A stretch of DNA of 7,291 bases from Clostridiales bacterium (GTDB lineage Bacteria > Bacillota > Clostridia > Oscillospirales > CAG-272): the NCBI GenBank assembly GCA_018370615.1, contig JAGZAC010000077.1, positions 1-7,291 on the forward strand, in the 5' to 3' direction. How positions within the stretch are numbered: position 1 is the stretch's first letter; each line of letters begins with the position of its first letter. Position numbers and translations under genes: made by a program. Positions 1-5,959 of the stretch are shown piece after piece. The notes under the pieces were generated by a model, which saw nothing but the letters and a program-made list of their open reading frames with translations, did not search any database and was not told the DNA's origin.

Positions 1-201
1 TCTCTCCGATGCAGACGTCAGGTCAATGCGGCCGAATGCAGCGCTATTGTAGTAAATATGTCCCTGCGTGGCCAGATACGTGCGGTGAATACATTTAAGG
101 ATGGTGGACTTTCCCGCCCCGGACAGTCCTACAATGCCGATAAATTCTCCTTGAAATTCATTGAATGTATTGGCGATTTTCCTGACGCTGCTGATAACCA
201 T
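1..201 (-). CDS. phnL: PhnL-like ABC transporter ATPase, N-terminal fragment (partial at left edge)
   Basis: On the minus strand the frame reads GEFIGIVGLSGAGKSTILK, an ABC ATPase Walker A motif (GLSGAGKST) with its lysine codon at 111-109, then a segment with CIHRTYL, GHIYY and GRIDLTSASER. The spacing and wording after Walker A (K-C-x-x-R-T-Y-L, Q-G-x-I, then D-L-T-x-A) match PhnL, the ATPase-like subunit tied to the phosphonate C-P lyase complex, better than a general transporter ATPase. The Q-loop, signature and Walker B lie beyond the left edge. The frame is open back to ATGs at 201 and 207, but these lie inside the pilin signal-peptide region on the other strand. Homology seems to fade near 165. 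PhnL normally has about 30 residues before GEF; here the natural N-terminus seems missing or replaced. Family call good, start unreliable. Confidence 0.7.
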   Translation of the reverse strand, partial: MVISSVRKIANTFNEFQGEFIGIVGLSGAGKSTILKCIHRTYLATQGHIYYNSAAFGRIDLTSASER

Positions 202-1726
202 CAGCATGCTTGCCACCACAAGCCTTGCTGTCATCACCGAAGAGGATAGAGGCGTGATTACGGTAAGCGGTGCGGAGGATACCGTAACCGTCAGCGCCTA
301 TCGGCTGATGGACGTGACCTACAACTATGATGCCGACCAACCTCAGCAGCCGGTTTATACTTGGACGTCCGATGTGGCCGGGTGGGTACAGGCAAACTTT
401 CCCGCCTATATCGACACGGAGAATGACAACACCGTGCTGCCGGCTTTTAACGAGGATGCGGATGCAGATACTATCGCCGCATTTTACGACCGTTTGTCGG
501 CAGGTATCAAAACCGGAACTCCCAGCATCGCGGCAGCGGGCAGCCGTACCGGAAACGGGAATATTGAAAACCTGGAGATGGGCAACTATCTGATTCTTAT
601 TGAAAACGGAATGCGGGTCTATCGTCCCTCTGCGGTAAATCTGGTACCGGAATGGAATGAAGGAGATAGCGCCTGGGAGATGACTACGCCTGCAGCAGTA
701 GAGGTTAAATCCAGTGAGCCCACCATTACCAAGACAGTCAGCGATAACAAGAAAGCCGACAATGCAAGCATTGGCGATACTGTCTCTTTTGACATCACAG
801 CGGATATTCCTCAGTTTCCTGCAAACGCCCTGGCAAAAAATTATGTCATCAGTGATTTCCTCCCGTCCAGCCTTACGCTGACGGAAGGCTCCATCAACGT
901 ATACGGTGTGCTCGGAGAAGCAGAAACGCCGCTGACACTGGATACCGAGTATTCCCAGAACACTGTGCGTCCAAACGAAGGAGGCACATCTACGTTCACC
1001 CTTACCTTTGACTATGAGCAGATCAGCGATTACGAGAAAATACATATTGAGTACACCGCTACACTGAACGAAAATGCAGTAGTAGGAGAGGACGGCAACG
1101 TAAACAACGCATACTTGGATTATACCAATAACCCTTACACTGAGGACAGCTGGGAGTCAAAAACCAACACCTCAACTGTTTATACCTATGGCCTAGATAT
1201 AAGCAAGGTAGATAAAGATCACAACGACACATTCCTGGCAGGCGCCGAATTTGAACTATACGCTTCCCTGGAGGATGCAGAGGCCAGAAGAAATCCCATT
1301 GGTTTTATCCAAGACCAGGAGTCTGAGGGCGTATACCGCAAGGCACTGGAAAATGAGGTCGGCACTACCACCACGCTTACTGTAGGTTCCAATGGCGAGC
1401 GTCTCGGAAAACTGACACTAAACGGGCTGGATGAAACCACCTGGTATCTGGTAGAGACCAAGGCGCCGGACAGCTACAATATATTGGAAGCACCTGTACC
1501 TGTAACAATCGTAGATGCCAAAGAGGACGTCTTAGACGGCAAGGTAACAGACGCCGATATCGCAACCGGTTTGGTTCCCCTGACAGTAGAGAACGATGAC
1601 GGATTCCAGCTACCCACTACCGGTGGTATGGGTACCATCCTGTTTACCGCTGTAGGTATTGTACTGATGGGCGCTGCAGTAATCTTGTTTATTGTTGTCC
1701 GCAGAAAGAGAAGAGCAGAAGACTGA
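161..1726 (+). CDS. LPXTG-anchored major (backbone) pilin, SpaH/EbpB type with isopeptide domains
   Basis: This is a secreted shaft pilin that sortase would polymerise and attach to the cell wall. Residues 1-23 form a hydrophobic leader (VLAIFLTLLITISMLA) with likely cleavage after SLA, but without the usual Lys/Arg n-region. An N-terminal domain follows (to about 185). A D2 domain (about 187-335) opens with ITKTV (Lys191) and ends with NNAYLDYTNNP (315-325), the strands that normally supply the isopeptide Lys and Asn. A Cna-B/SpaA domain (about 341-480) has LDISKVD (Lys349), an E-box ETKAP (Glu432) and VENDDG (Asn478). The sorting signal is LPTTG (484-488), a membrane helix and RRKRRAED. No classical WxxxVxVYPK pilin motif is present; Lys183 in VEVKSSEP is the best candidate. 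The TTG at 161 is only the first possible start: an in-frame stop lies at 152-154 and no Shine-Dalgarno is visible, so the true 5' end may be lost. Two sortases follow. Confidence 0.93.
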   Translation: MNVLAIFLTLLITISMLATTSLAVITEEDRGVITVSGAEDTVTVSAYRLMDVTYNYDADQPQQPVYTWTSDVAGWVQANFPAYIDTENDNTVLPAFNEDADADTIAAFYDRLSAGIKTGTPSIAAAGSRTGNGNIENLEMGNYLILIENGMRVYRPSAVNLVPEWNEGDSAWEMTTPAAVEVKSSEPTITKTVSDNKKADNASIGDTVSFDITADIPQFPANALAKNYVISDFLPSSLTLTEGSINVYGVLGEAETPLTLDTEYSQNTVRPNEGGTSTFTLTFDYEQISDYEKIHIEYTATLNENAVVGEDGNVNNAYLDYTNNPYTEDSWESKTNTSTVYTYGLDISKVDKDHNDTFLAGAEFELYASLEDAEARRNPIGFIQDQESEGVYRKALENEVGTTTTLTVGSNGERLGKLTLNGLDETTWYLVETKAPDSYNILEAPVPVTIVDAKEDVLDGKVTDADIATGLVPLTVENDDGFQLPTTGGMGTILFTAVGIVLMGAAVILFIVVRRKRRAED

Positions 1727-1745
1727 TTTGCCAGTCTGAAAAAGC

Positions 1746-1788
1746 AGAAGGAAGGGCGAGGGCGGGGGCATCACTGCCCCGTCCTTCT
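1746..1788 (+). terminator. Hairpin with T-rich tail between pilin and sortase (attenuator candidate)
   Basis: GGGGCA (1765-1770) pairs perfectly with TGCCCC (1775-1780) around a TCAC loop. An outer 7-bp pairing, AGAAGGA (1746-1752) with TCCTTCT (1782-1788), encloses it with an asymmetric internal loop. A pyrimidine-rich run (TTCTTTTCCTCTT) follows. It lies 20 bases after the pilin stop and before the sortase ribosome binding site. By inference it could partly stop transcription, giving more pilin than sortase message, or shield the pilin mRNA 3' end. The T-run is interrupted, so strong termination is not assured. Confidence 0.5.
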
Positions 1789-1823
1789 TTTCCTCTTACA
1801 AAATAGAATAGGAGGCAAAACGC

Positions 1824-2726
1824 ATGCGGCAGAAACCTGCTGTCGGAAAAAACAAAAACCAAATACATCCGGCACTCACCGTTTTTGCCGTTTTGCTGTT
1901 TCTTGTCGGGGCGGCCGTGCTTCTGTACCCTACTGTCAGCGATTGGCTGGCGAGAATCCACCAGTCCGGCGTAATTCAGGAATATGAGGAAAATCTGGCC
2001 GCAGAGGATACGGCATTCTATGCGGCGGAATGGAAAAAGGCCCAGGAGTATAACGAAAGCCTTGCCGGCGACCCGGTACGCGATCCTTTCGTCCCCGGCA
2101 CAGGCTACGCCCTGCCGAAAAACTATCTGGATTGTCTGAATATAAACGGCATAATGGGGTATATTGAAATCCCCAAAATTAACGTCCGACTGCCGATTTA
2201 TCACGGAACAAGTGAGGAAGTACTTCAAATGGGCGTCGGGCATATTGAATCCACTGCCCTTCCCATCGGCGATGAATTCACACACGCGGTACTCACTGGC
2301 CACCGCGGACTGCCCAGCGCTAAACTATTTACCGACCTGGACCAATTAGAAATCGGTGACCGGTTTTACATCCATGTGCTGGATCAGATCCTGGCTTATG
2401 AGGTAGACGAGATCCATACTGTTCTTCCAGATGATCTTCATGCGTTGGAAACTGCAGAAGGCCGGGATTTGGTGACACTCATTACCTGCACCCCCTACGG
2501 CGTTAATACGCACCGGCTGCTGGTGCGCGGCACCCGTATTCCTTATGTTGCCGAAGAAACCGAGGCATATCGGCAGACGGTAGGACTGATATCTGTACTG
2601 GGCATTGATATACGGCTGCAATCCCTTGGTGCGGCAGCTGGAGGAATTCTTCTGATAATTATCATTGCCATGGTTCTGCTTGTCCGTCGGCGGCGCAAAA
2701 GGAAGGAGCGTCAGCATGAAAAATAA
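1824..2726 (+). CDS. Class C sortase with C-terminal membrane anchor
   Basis: A membrane-bound cysteine transpeptidase that would cut the pilin at LPTTG and join it to a lysine of the next subunit. The 300-residue protein has an N-terminal membrane helix (about 17-36), a lid motif Asp87-Pro88-Phe89 (class C sortases carry a DPW/DPF/DPY lid over the active site), then the sortase core with YIEIPKINVRLPIY. The catalytic residues are visible: His160 in LTGHRG, Cys222 in TLITC and Arg231 in THRLLVRG. A second helix (about 270-287) and a very basic tail (RRRRKRKERQHEK) anchor the C-terminus, as is typical for class C. The ATG at 1824 is supported by TAGGAGG (1809-1815), 8 bases upstream. It lies 97 bases after the pilin and overlaps the next sortase by 11 bases. 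Parts of its DNA closely match that second sortase. Confidence 0.95.
   Translation: MRQKPAVGKNKNQIHPALTVFAVLLFLVGAAVLLYPTVSDWLARIHQSGVIQEYEENLAAEDTAFYAAEWKKAQEYNESLAGDPVRDPFVPGTGYALPKNYLDCLNINGIMGYIEIPKINVRLPIYHGTSEEVLQMGVGHIESTALPIGDEFTHAVLTGHRGLPSAKLFTDLDQLEIGDRFYIHVLDQILAYEVDEIHTVLPDDLHALETAEGRDLVTLITCTPYGVNTHRLLVRGTRIPYVAEETEAYRQTVGLISVLGIDIRLQSLGAAAGGILLIIIIAMVLLVRRRRKRKERQHEK
2703..2708 (+). promoter_or_regulatory. Ribosome binding site that fixes the second sortase start
   Basis: AAGGAG lies inside the 3' end of the first sortase gene, 7 bases before the ATG at 2716. It selects that ATG over the in-frame ATG at 2665, which would put 17 extra residues before the basic n-region and has no comparable site. 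It also implies translational coupling of the two sortases. Confidence 0.8.
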
Positions 2727-3456
2727 TACAAGAAAGGGAAAAAAACATCGGTGGCTGACCGCTGCTGCCATTTTGCTGTTTCTTGCCGGGCTGGCCGTAC
2801 TGCTTTATCCTATATGTACCGACCTTCTTTACAAAAAAGAAGTACAGCAGCAAAAAATCCAATTTACACAGCAAATAGAGGAAGCTACGGAAAAGATGCC
2901 GAAAGAAGCCGGCGCCGCTTTCCCCTTTGAAGAATTGTACCAAGAATTGCAGCGTCGTAACGAAGCATTGTTTGCGGAGAAGCAGAAGGAATTGAAAGAT
3001 CCATTTTCCTATCAGCAGCCGGGCATCGACCTGACTGAATACGGACTGGAGGGAAATATCATCGGCTTTGTTTCCATTCCAAAAATGGAAGTAGAGCTTC
3101 CCATTCTCTTGGGCGCAAACACCGAAAACATGCGGGAGGGCGCCGTCCATTTGACGGAAACCTCCTACCCCATCGGAGGAAAAAATACCAACTGCGTACT
3201 GGCGGCCCACCGGGGAGCCAGCCGGACAGCCATGTTCCGGGATATTGAAAAATTGGAAATCGGAGACGAAATTTATATTCAAAATTTCCGTGAAGCCTTG
3301 ACCTACCGTGTGTCGGAGTTGGAAATTATTTCCCCCACCGATGTACAGGAGCTGCTAATCCAAAAGGGACGCGATTTGGTAACACTCATCACCTGCCATC
3401 CTTATCGGCACAATTATCAAAGATATGTAGTATATTGCGAGCGCGTAGAAGCATAA
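2716..3456 (+). CDS. Class C sortase without C-terminal membrane anchor
   Basis: Second pilin-type sortase, 246 residues from the ATG at 2716. A basic N-terminus (MKNNTRKGKKHRW) leads into one membrane helix (about 13-32), then a charged, Gln/Glu/Lys-rich probably helical stretch (about 39-100). The lid motif is Asp95-Pro96-Phe97. The core carries FVSIPKMEVELPILLG, catalytic His165 in LAAHRG, Cys227 in TLITC and Arg236 in NYQRYVVY. The protein ends just after the Arg strand (YCERVEA), so it lacks the C-terminal helix and basic tail of its neighbour; class C enzymes may have or lack this. It starts 11 bases inside the upstream sortase gene. The likely roles are division of labour in pilus building, housekeeping attachment of the fibre, or redundancy after duplication; the sequence does not decide. 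Its last codons lie in a long palindrome. Confidence 0.94.
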   Translation: MKNNTRKGKKHRWLTAAAILLFLAGLAVLLYPICTDLLYKKEVQQQKIQFTQQIEEATEKMPKEAGAAFPFEELYQELQRRNEALFAEKQKELKDPFSYQQPGIDLTEYGLEGNIIGFVSIPKMEVELPILLGANTENMREGAVHLTETSYPIGGKNTNCVLAAHRGASRTAMFRDIEKLEIGDEIYIQNFREALTYRVSELEIISPTDVQELLIQKGRDLVTLITCHPYRHNYQRYVVYCERVEA

Positions 3457-3500
3457 AGCTCTTGGCGAAAACCACGCCAAGAGCTTTATGCTTCTACGCG
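3442..3500. terminator. Perfect 26-bp inverted repeat, probable bidirectional terminator
   Basis: Bases 3442-3467 are the exact reverse complement of 3475-3500, with a 7-base loop (AAAACCA). The inner part has an A-run before and a T-run after a GC-containing stem (AAAGCTCTTGGCG against CGCCAAGAGCTTT), the form of a rho-independent terminator that works in either direction. The arms go well beyond this core: the left arm holds the last codons and stop of the sortase, and the right arm holds the stop codon of a small minus-strand frame. The length and perfection are unusual for a plain terminator. Confidence 0.8.
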
Positions 3501-3616
3501 TCCTGCACCTTGCCTACAGGCTTTGCGCAGCCACGGCAATGGCACTGCTCAAACCCAGCGTCAGCCTTCAAACCATTCCTTTTACAAGCGGTCGATTTTA
3601 AAATTGCAGTATGCAT
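3494..3616 (-). CDS. Small Cys-rich hypothetical protein (40 aa), uncertain
   Basis: The minus strand has a 40-codon frame from ATG at 3616 to TAG at 3496-3494. Its C-terminal half, ADAGFEQCHCRGCAKPVGKV followed by QDA, has a CxCxxC cluster and looks more like real protein than random translation. The TAG lies in the right arm of the 26-bp palindrome, so the palindrome would be its terminator and the frame would be convergent with the sortase. The ATG has no Shine-Dalgarno; an internal TTG codon 16 (3571-3569) has AAAAGG a few bases upstream and could be the real start, leaving 25 residues. I do not recognise a family. It could be a small gene, the tail of a broken gene, or part of a repeated intergenic element. 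Confidence 0.35.
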   Translation of the reverse strand: MHTAILKSTACKRNGLKADAGFEQCHCRGCAKPVGKVQDA

Positions 3617-3681
3617 TCTGACGAATCAAACTGACTGTCTGTGAAAAGGCAGGACAATCCGTAAAAAAAAAGAATATCCTC
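3617..3681. other. Short intergenic stretch without recognised features
   Basis: Between the small minus-strand frame and the ktrB promoter I see only AT-rich sequence, including an A-run at about 3663-3671. No plausible gene or strong hairpin is visible. The A-run just upstream of the -35 could act as an UP-like element for the ktrB promoter, but this is a guess. Confidence 0.4.
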
Positions 3682-3710
3682 TTGACTTCTCTGTGCACAA
3701 TCCTTATACT
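3682..3710 (+). promoter_or_regulatory. Sigma-A type promoter for ktrBA
   Basis: TTGACT (3682-3687) and TATACT (3705-3710) are separated by exactly 17 bases, each one mismatch from the TTGACA/TATAAT consensus. Transcription would start around 3717, leaving an untranslated leader of about 215 nt before ktrB. An A-run lies upstream. This is the best promoter match noticed in the window. Confidence 0.8.
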
Positions 3711-3716
3711 ATTCTA

Positions 3717-3932
3717 TGCTGGAATAAGTGATGGAGTCTGTCATAGGGAATTTTCATTCTCTATTTATTCACAGTAGGGTTTTCCCATCTGGGTGTATAA
3801 AGGCATATGTATCCGGAGATAAGGGCAGGGTTTTCGACACAGGGAAGCCCACCCTATTTTTGAGAAAAGCGGGCAGTGCGCGGTTTTTCTGCCTGCCGCC
3901 CTGAACATAGATAAAACAACAAAACAGAAAGG
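3717..3932 (+). promoter_or_regulatory. Structured 5' leader of ktrB with alternative pairings (cis-regulatory RNA candidate)
   Basis: This leader of about 215 nt holds several stems: GAATAA/TTATTC closing a region with AGGGAAT/ATTCTCT; TATC-CGGA-GATA (3810-3821); and GCGGGCAG (3869-3876) with CTGCCTGC (3889-3896). ACCCTA (3851-3856), directly followed by TTTTT (3857-3861), can pair either with TAGGGT (3775-3780) or with AGGGT (3827-3831). Such a choice before a T-run is what a riboswitch or attenuator needs. Bacillota K+ transport genes are often under c-di-AMP riboswitches (ydaO-yuaA class), but I do not see that consensus here. Regulation is inferred from leader length and pairing only. 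Confidence 0.4.
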
Positions 3933-5270
3933 ATGAAATTTTGCCGTACTGCCGGTAATAAAACAGTGAAACACTTAATTTTTTCTATTAAGAAACAGCC
4001 CCCCGGAAGGCTGATTGTTCTGGGATTCGCACTAGTCATTCTGCTAGGTACAGGCTTACTCCTGCTGCCGATCTCTGTACGGAGCGACGCGCATGTGAGC
4101 TTTATCGACGCCCTGTTCACCTCCACAAGCGCGGTGTGCGTCACCGGCCTGATCGCCATTGATGTAGCCGATCACTTCACGGTCTTTGGGCAAACCATTG
4201 TCGCAGTGCTGATTCAGATCGGCGGCTTGGGCGTTACCTCTATCGGCGTAGGGCTGATCCTTGCGGCAGGGAAACGAGTGAGCTTTAAAGGACGCATTCT
4301 GGTAAAAGAGGCCTTAAACGTAGATGGGTTTCGCGGAATGGTCCGTCTGGTCAAAGCTGTTTTGCTGATGACCTTGTGCTTTGAACTGGTGGGAATGATT
4401 TTAAGCTTCATCGTGTTTGTGCAGGATTATCCCCCGCTGCGGGCGTTGGGGATCAGCGCTTTCCATTCCATCGCCGCGTTTAATAACTCCGGATTTGATA
4501 TTTTGGGCGGCCTGAGAAATTTGATCCCTTACCAGTCGAATGTGCTGCTGAACCTGACAACCAGCGGACTGATCATCTTCGGCGGTCTTGGCTTCCTGGT
4601 CATTCTGGATGTTTTGAAAAAGCGGTCCTTTAAAAAGCTCATGCTCCACTCCAAAATCGTTATCGTTACTACAGTAGTCTTGATTGTCACGGGAATGCTG
4701 CTGTTAAAAGCCACAGAGGAAATTTCCTGGCTAGGTGCCTTTTTCCAAAGCGTTTCCGCAAGGACAGCGGGATTTTCCACCTATCCCATTGGGGAATTTA
4801 CCAACGCTGGACTCTTCGTCCTGATTATCCTGATGTTTATCGGTGCTTCTCCCGGTTCCACCGGCGGCGGTATCAAAACCAGCACCTTCTTCGTCCTGAT
4901 GCAGCAGGTGCGCAGTTTATTCACCAAAAAACATATCGGCGCCTTCCGCCGCAGCATCTCTTCTGAAACCCTTACCAAGGCCTCAGTGATCGCCCTGCTT
5001 TCCTTGCTGCTGGTGTGCGTGGGGACCTTTCTGCTGTGCATTCTGGAGCCAAACTGCAGTTTTGTTCAGCTGCTGTTTGAAGAGGTGTCGGCCTTCGGCA
5101 CCGTGGGTCTTTCCACGGGAATCACGCCATCACTGGCCGACGGCAGCAAGCTGGTTTTGATCTTCACCATGTTTGCCGGCAGGGTAGGAGCCTTTACCTT
5201 GCTCTCCATCTGGATCGAGCGCCCCGCCCCCACCACGCACTACACCGAAGAATCCATCACTATTGGATAA
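3933..5270 (+). CDS. ktrB: Potassium uptake channel subunit KtrB (TrkH/KtrB family)
   Basis: Membrane subunit that conducts K+ into the cell, built from four M1-P-M2 repeats. The four pore loops are visible with their filter glycines: CVTGL (Gly72), NNSGF (Gly187), RTAGF (Gly280) and GTVGL (Gly392). The flexible gating segment of the third repeat is GASPGSTGGGIKTS (304-317). Its 445 residues fit KtrB rather than the longer TrkH. The start is uncertain: ATG 3933 directly abuts AGAAAGG (3926-3932), which leaves almost no spacer, while an in-frame GTG at 3966 gives an N-terminus (VKHLIFSIKKQ) nearer the first helix but has only a weak upstream site. The gene follows a strong promoter and a long leader, and ktrA starts 18 bases after its stop. 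The order ktrB-ktrA is the reverse of the Bacillus subtilis ktrAB operon. Confidence 0.95.
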   Translation: MKFCRTAGNKTVKHLIFSIKKQPPGRLIVLGFALVILLGTGLLLLPISVRSDAHVSFIDALFTSTSAVCVTGLIAIDVADHFTVFGQTIVAVLIQIGGLGVTSIGVGLILAAGKRVSFKGRILVKEALNVDGFRGMVRLVKAVLLMTLCFELVGMILSFIVFVQDYPPLRALGISAFHSIAAFNNSGFDILGGLRNLIPYQSNVLLNLTTSGLIIFGGLGFLVILDVLKKRSFKKLMLHSKIVIVTTVVLIVTGMLLLKATEEISWLGAFFQSVSARTAGFSTYPIGEFTNAGLFVLIILMFIGASPGSTGGGIKTSTFFVLMQQVRSLFTKKHIGAFRRSISSETLTKASVIALLSLLLVCVGTFLLCILEPNCSFVQLLFEEVSAFGTVGLSTGITPSLADGSKLVLIFTMFAGRVGAFTLLSIWIERPAPTTHYTEESITIG

Positions 5271-5288
5271 TACATAGGAGGAAATTCC

Positions 5289-5957
5289 ATGAAAAAGAAA
5301 AATACATCTGTCTCTTTTGGGGTTATTGGCTTGGGTCGGTTTGGTTCGGCTCTGGTAGAATGTCTGGCAAAATCTGAAAAAGAGGTCATAGCGATTGACA
5401 AGGACGAAGCTAAAGTAAAAGAGGCACGCAGTTACACCGTTTATGCTATGGTTGTGGAGGCATTGGACCGGGAATACCTGGAAGAAGCCGGTATGCAAAA
5501 CTGCGATACCGTCGTAATCTGCATCGGCGAGCAGATGGACATTAGTATTCTCACGACGATGACAGTGCTCAAGATGAACGTGCCCCACGTTATCGCTAAG
5601 GCCAACAGCATCATACACGGGGAGGTGCTCAAGCAACTGGGCGCCAGGGTAATCTATCCGGAACGGGATATGGCCGTTCGTCTGGGCAAAGGGCTGATCT
5701 ACAACAGCTTCCTGGATTCTGTCGCTCTAGAAGGGGATGTGGAGGTCAGAAGAATTCAGGTAACGGATCGACTGATTGGCGTCACTATTCAGCAAGCAGA
5801 CACCCGTCGCAAATACAAATTGAATATTATAGCAATAGAACACAACCACCATACAGATGTCGATTTTCCTTCCGAATACTGTTTTCAGGAAGGAGATGTT
5901 ATCTGCGTGGTAGGGCAGACCGGAAATATAGAAAAATTTGAGGACGCCATCCAATAA
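5289..5957 (+). CDS. ktrA: Potassium uptake regulatory RCK subunit KtrA
   Basis: Cytoplasmic ring-forming subunit that binds nucleotides and gates KtrB. The N-terminal Rossmann RCK domain (about 9-135) opens with FGVIGLGRFG; the GxGxxG loop is residues 14-19, and the acidic residue after the second strand is Asp37 in VIAIDKDE. The C-terminal RCK_C (TrkA_C) domain covers about 140-222 and ends with GDVICVVGQTGNIEKFEDAI. The 222-residue length is that of single-RCK KtrA proteins, not of the double TrkA. In known Bacillota KtrA proteins RCK_C binds c-di-AMP, which lowers K+ uptake; whether this protein does so cannot be read here. The start is supported by AGGAGG (5276-5281) with a 7-base spacer. 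It is co-transcribed with ktrB. Its stop lies 2 bases from the stop of the convergent flavodoxin gene. Confidence 0.95.
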   Translation: MKKKNTSVSFGVIGLGRFGSALVECLAKSEKEVIAIDKDEAKVKEARSYTVYAMVVEALDREYLEEAGMQNCDTVVICIGEQMDISILTTMTVLKMNVPHVIAKANSIIHGEVLKQLGARVIYPERDMAVRLGKGLIYNSFLDSVALEGDVEVRRIQVTDRLIGVTIQQADTRRKYKLNIIAIEHNHHTDVDFPSEYCFQEGDVICVVGQTGNIEKFEDAIQ

Positions 5958-5959
5958 GC

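Noticed and set aside
58..249. 63-codon plus-strand frame at the left edge
   Set aside because: It is antisense to the PhnL-like Walker A region and out of frame with the pilin; its His/Cys-rich tail comes from the shifted signal-peptide codons.
158..1045. 295-codon open frame on the minus strand
   Set aside because: It lies wholly antisense to the pilin, whose domains and motifs are clear. The translation is Cys/Arg-rich without recognisable domains, so it is a shadow frame.
2665..2715. Upstream ATG extension of the second sortase
   Set aside because: It would add 17 residues encoded inside the first sortase gene, ahead of the normal basic n-region; the ATG at 2716 has a good AAGGAG site.
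3435..3644. 69-codon plus-strand frame across the sortase end and palindrome
   Set aside because: It starts within the sortase gene in another frame, crosses the terminator palindrome and has no ribosome binding site or recognisable sequence.
3869..3896. Terminator directly upstream of ktrB
   Set aside because: The GCGGGCAG/CTGCCTGC stem is followed by CGCCCTGAAC on the plus strand, with no T-run, so it is not a forward terminator. A T-rich stretch exists only in the reverse direction, where no gene is seen.
3717..3932. c-di-AMP (ydaO-yuaA) riboswitch or M-box upstream of ktrB
   Set aside because: Expected from the gene context, but I could not find the conserved cores of either class in the leader; kept only as an unclassified regulatory leader.
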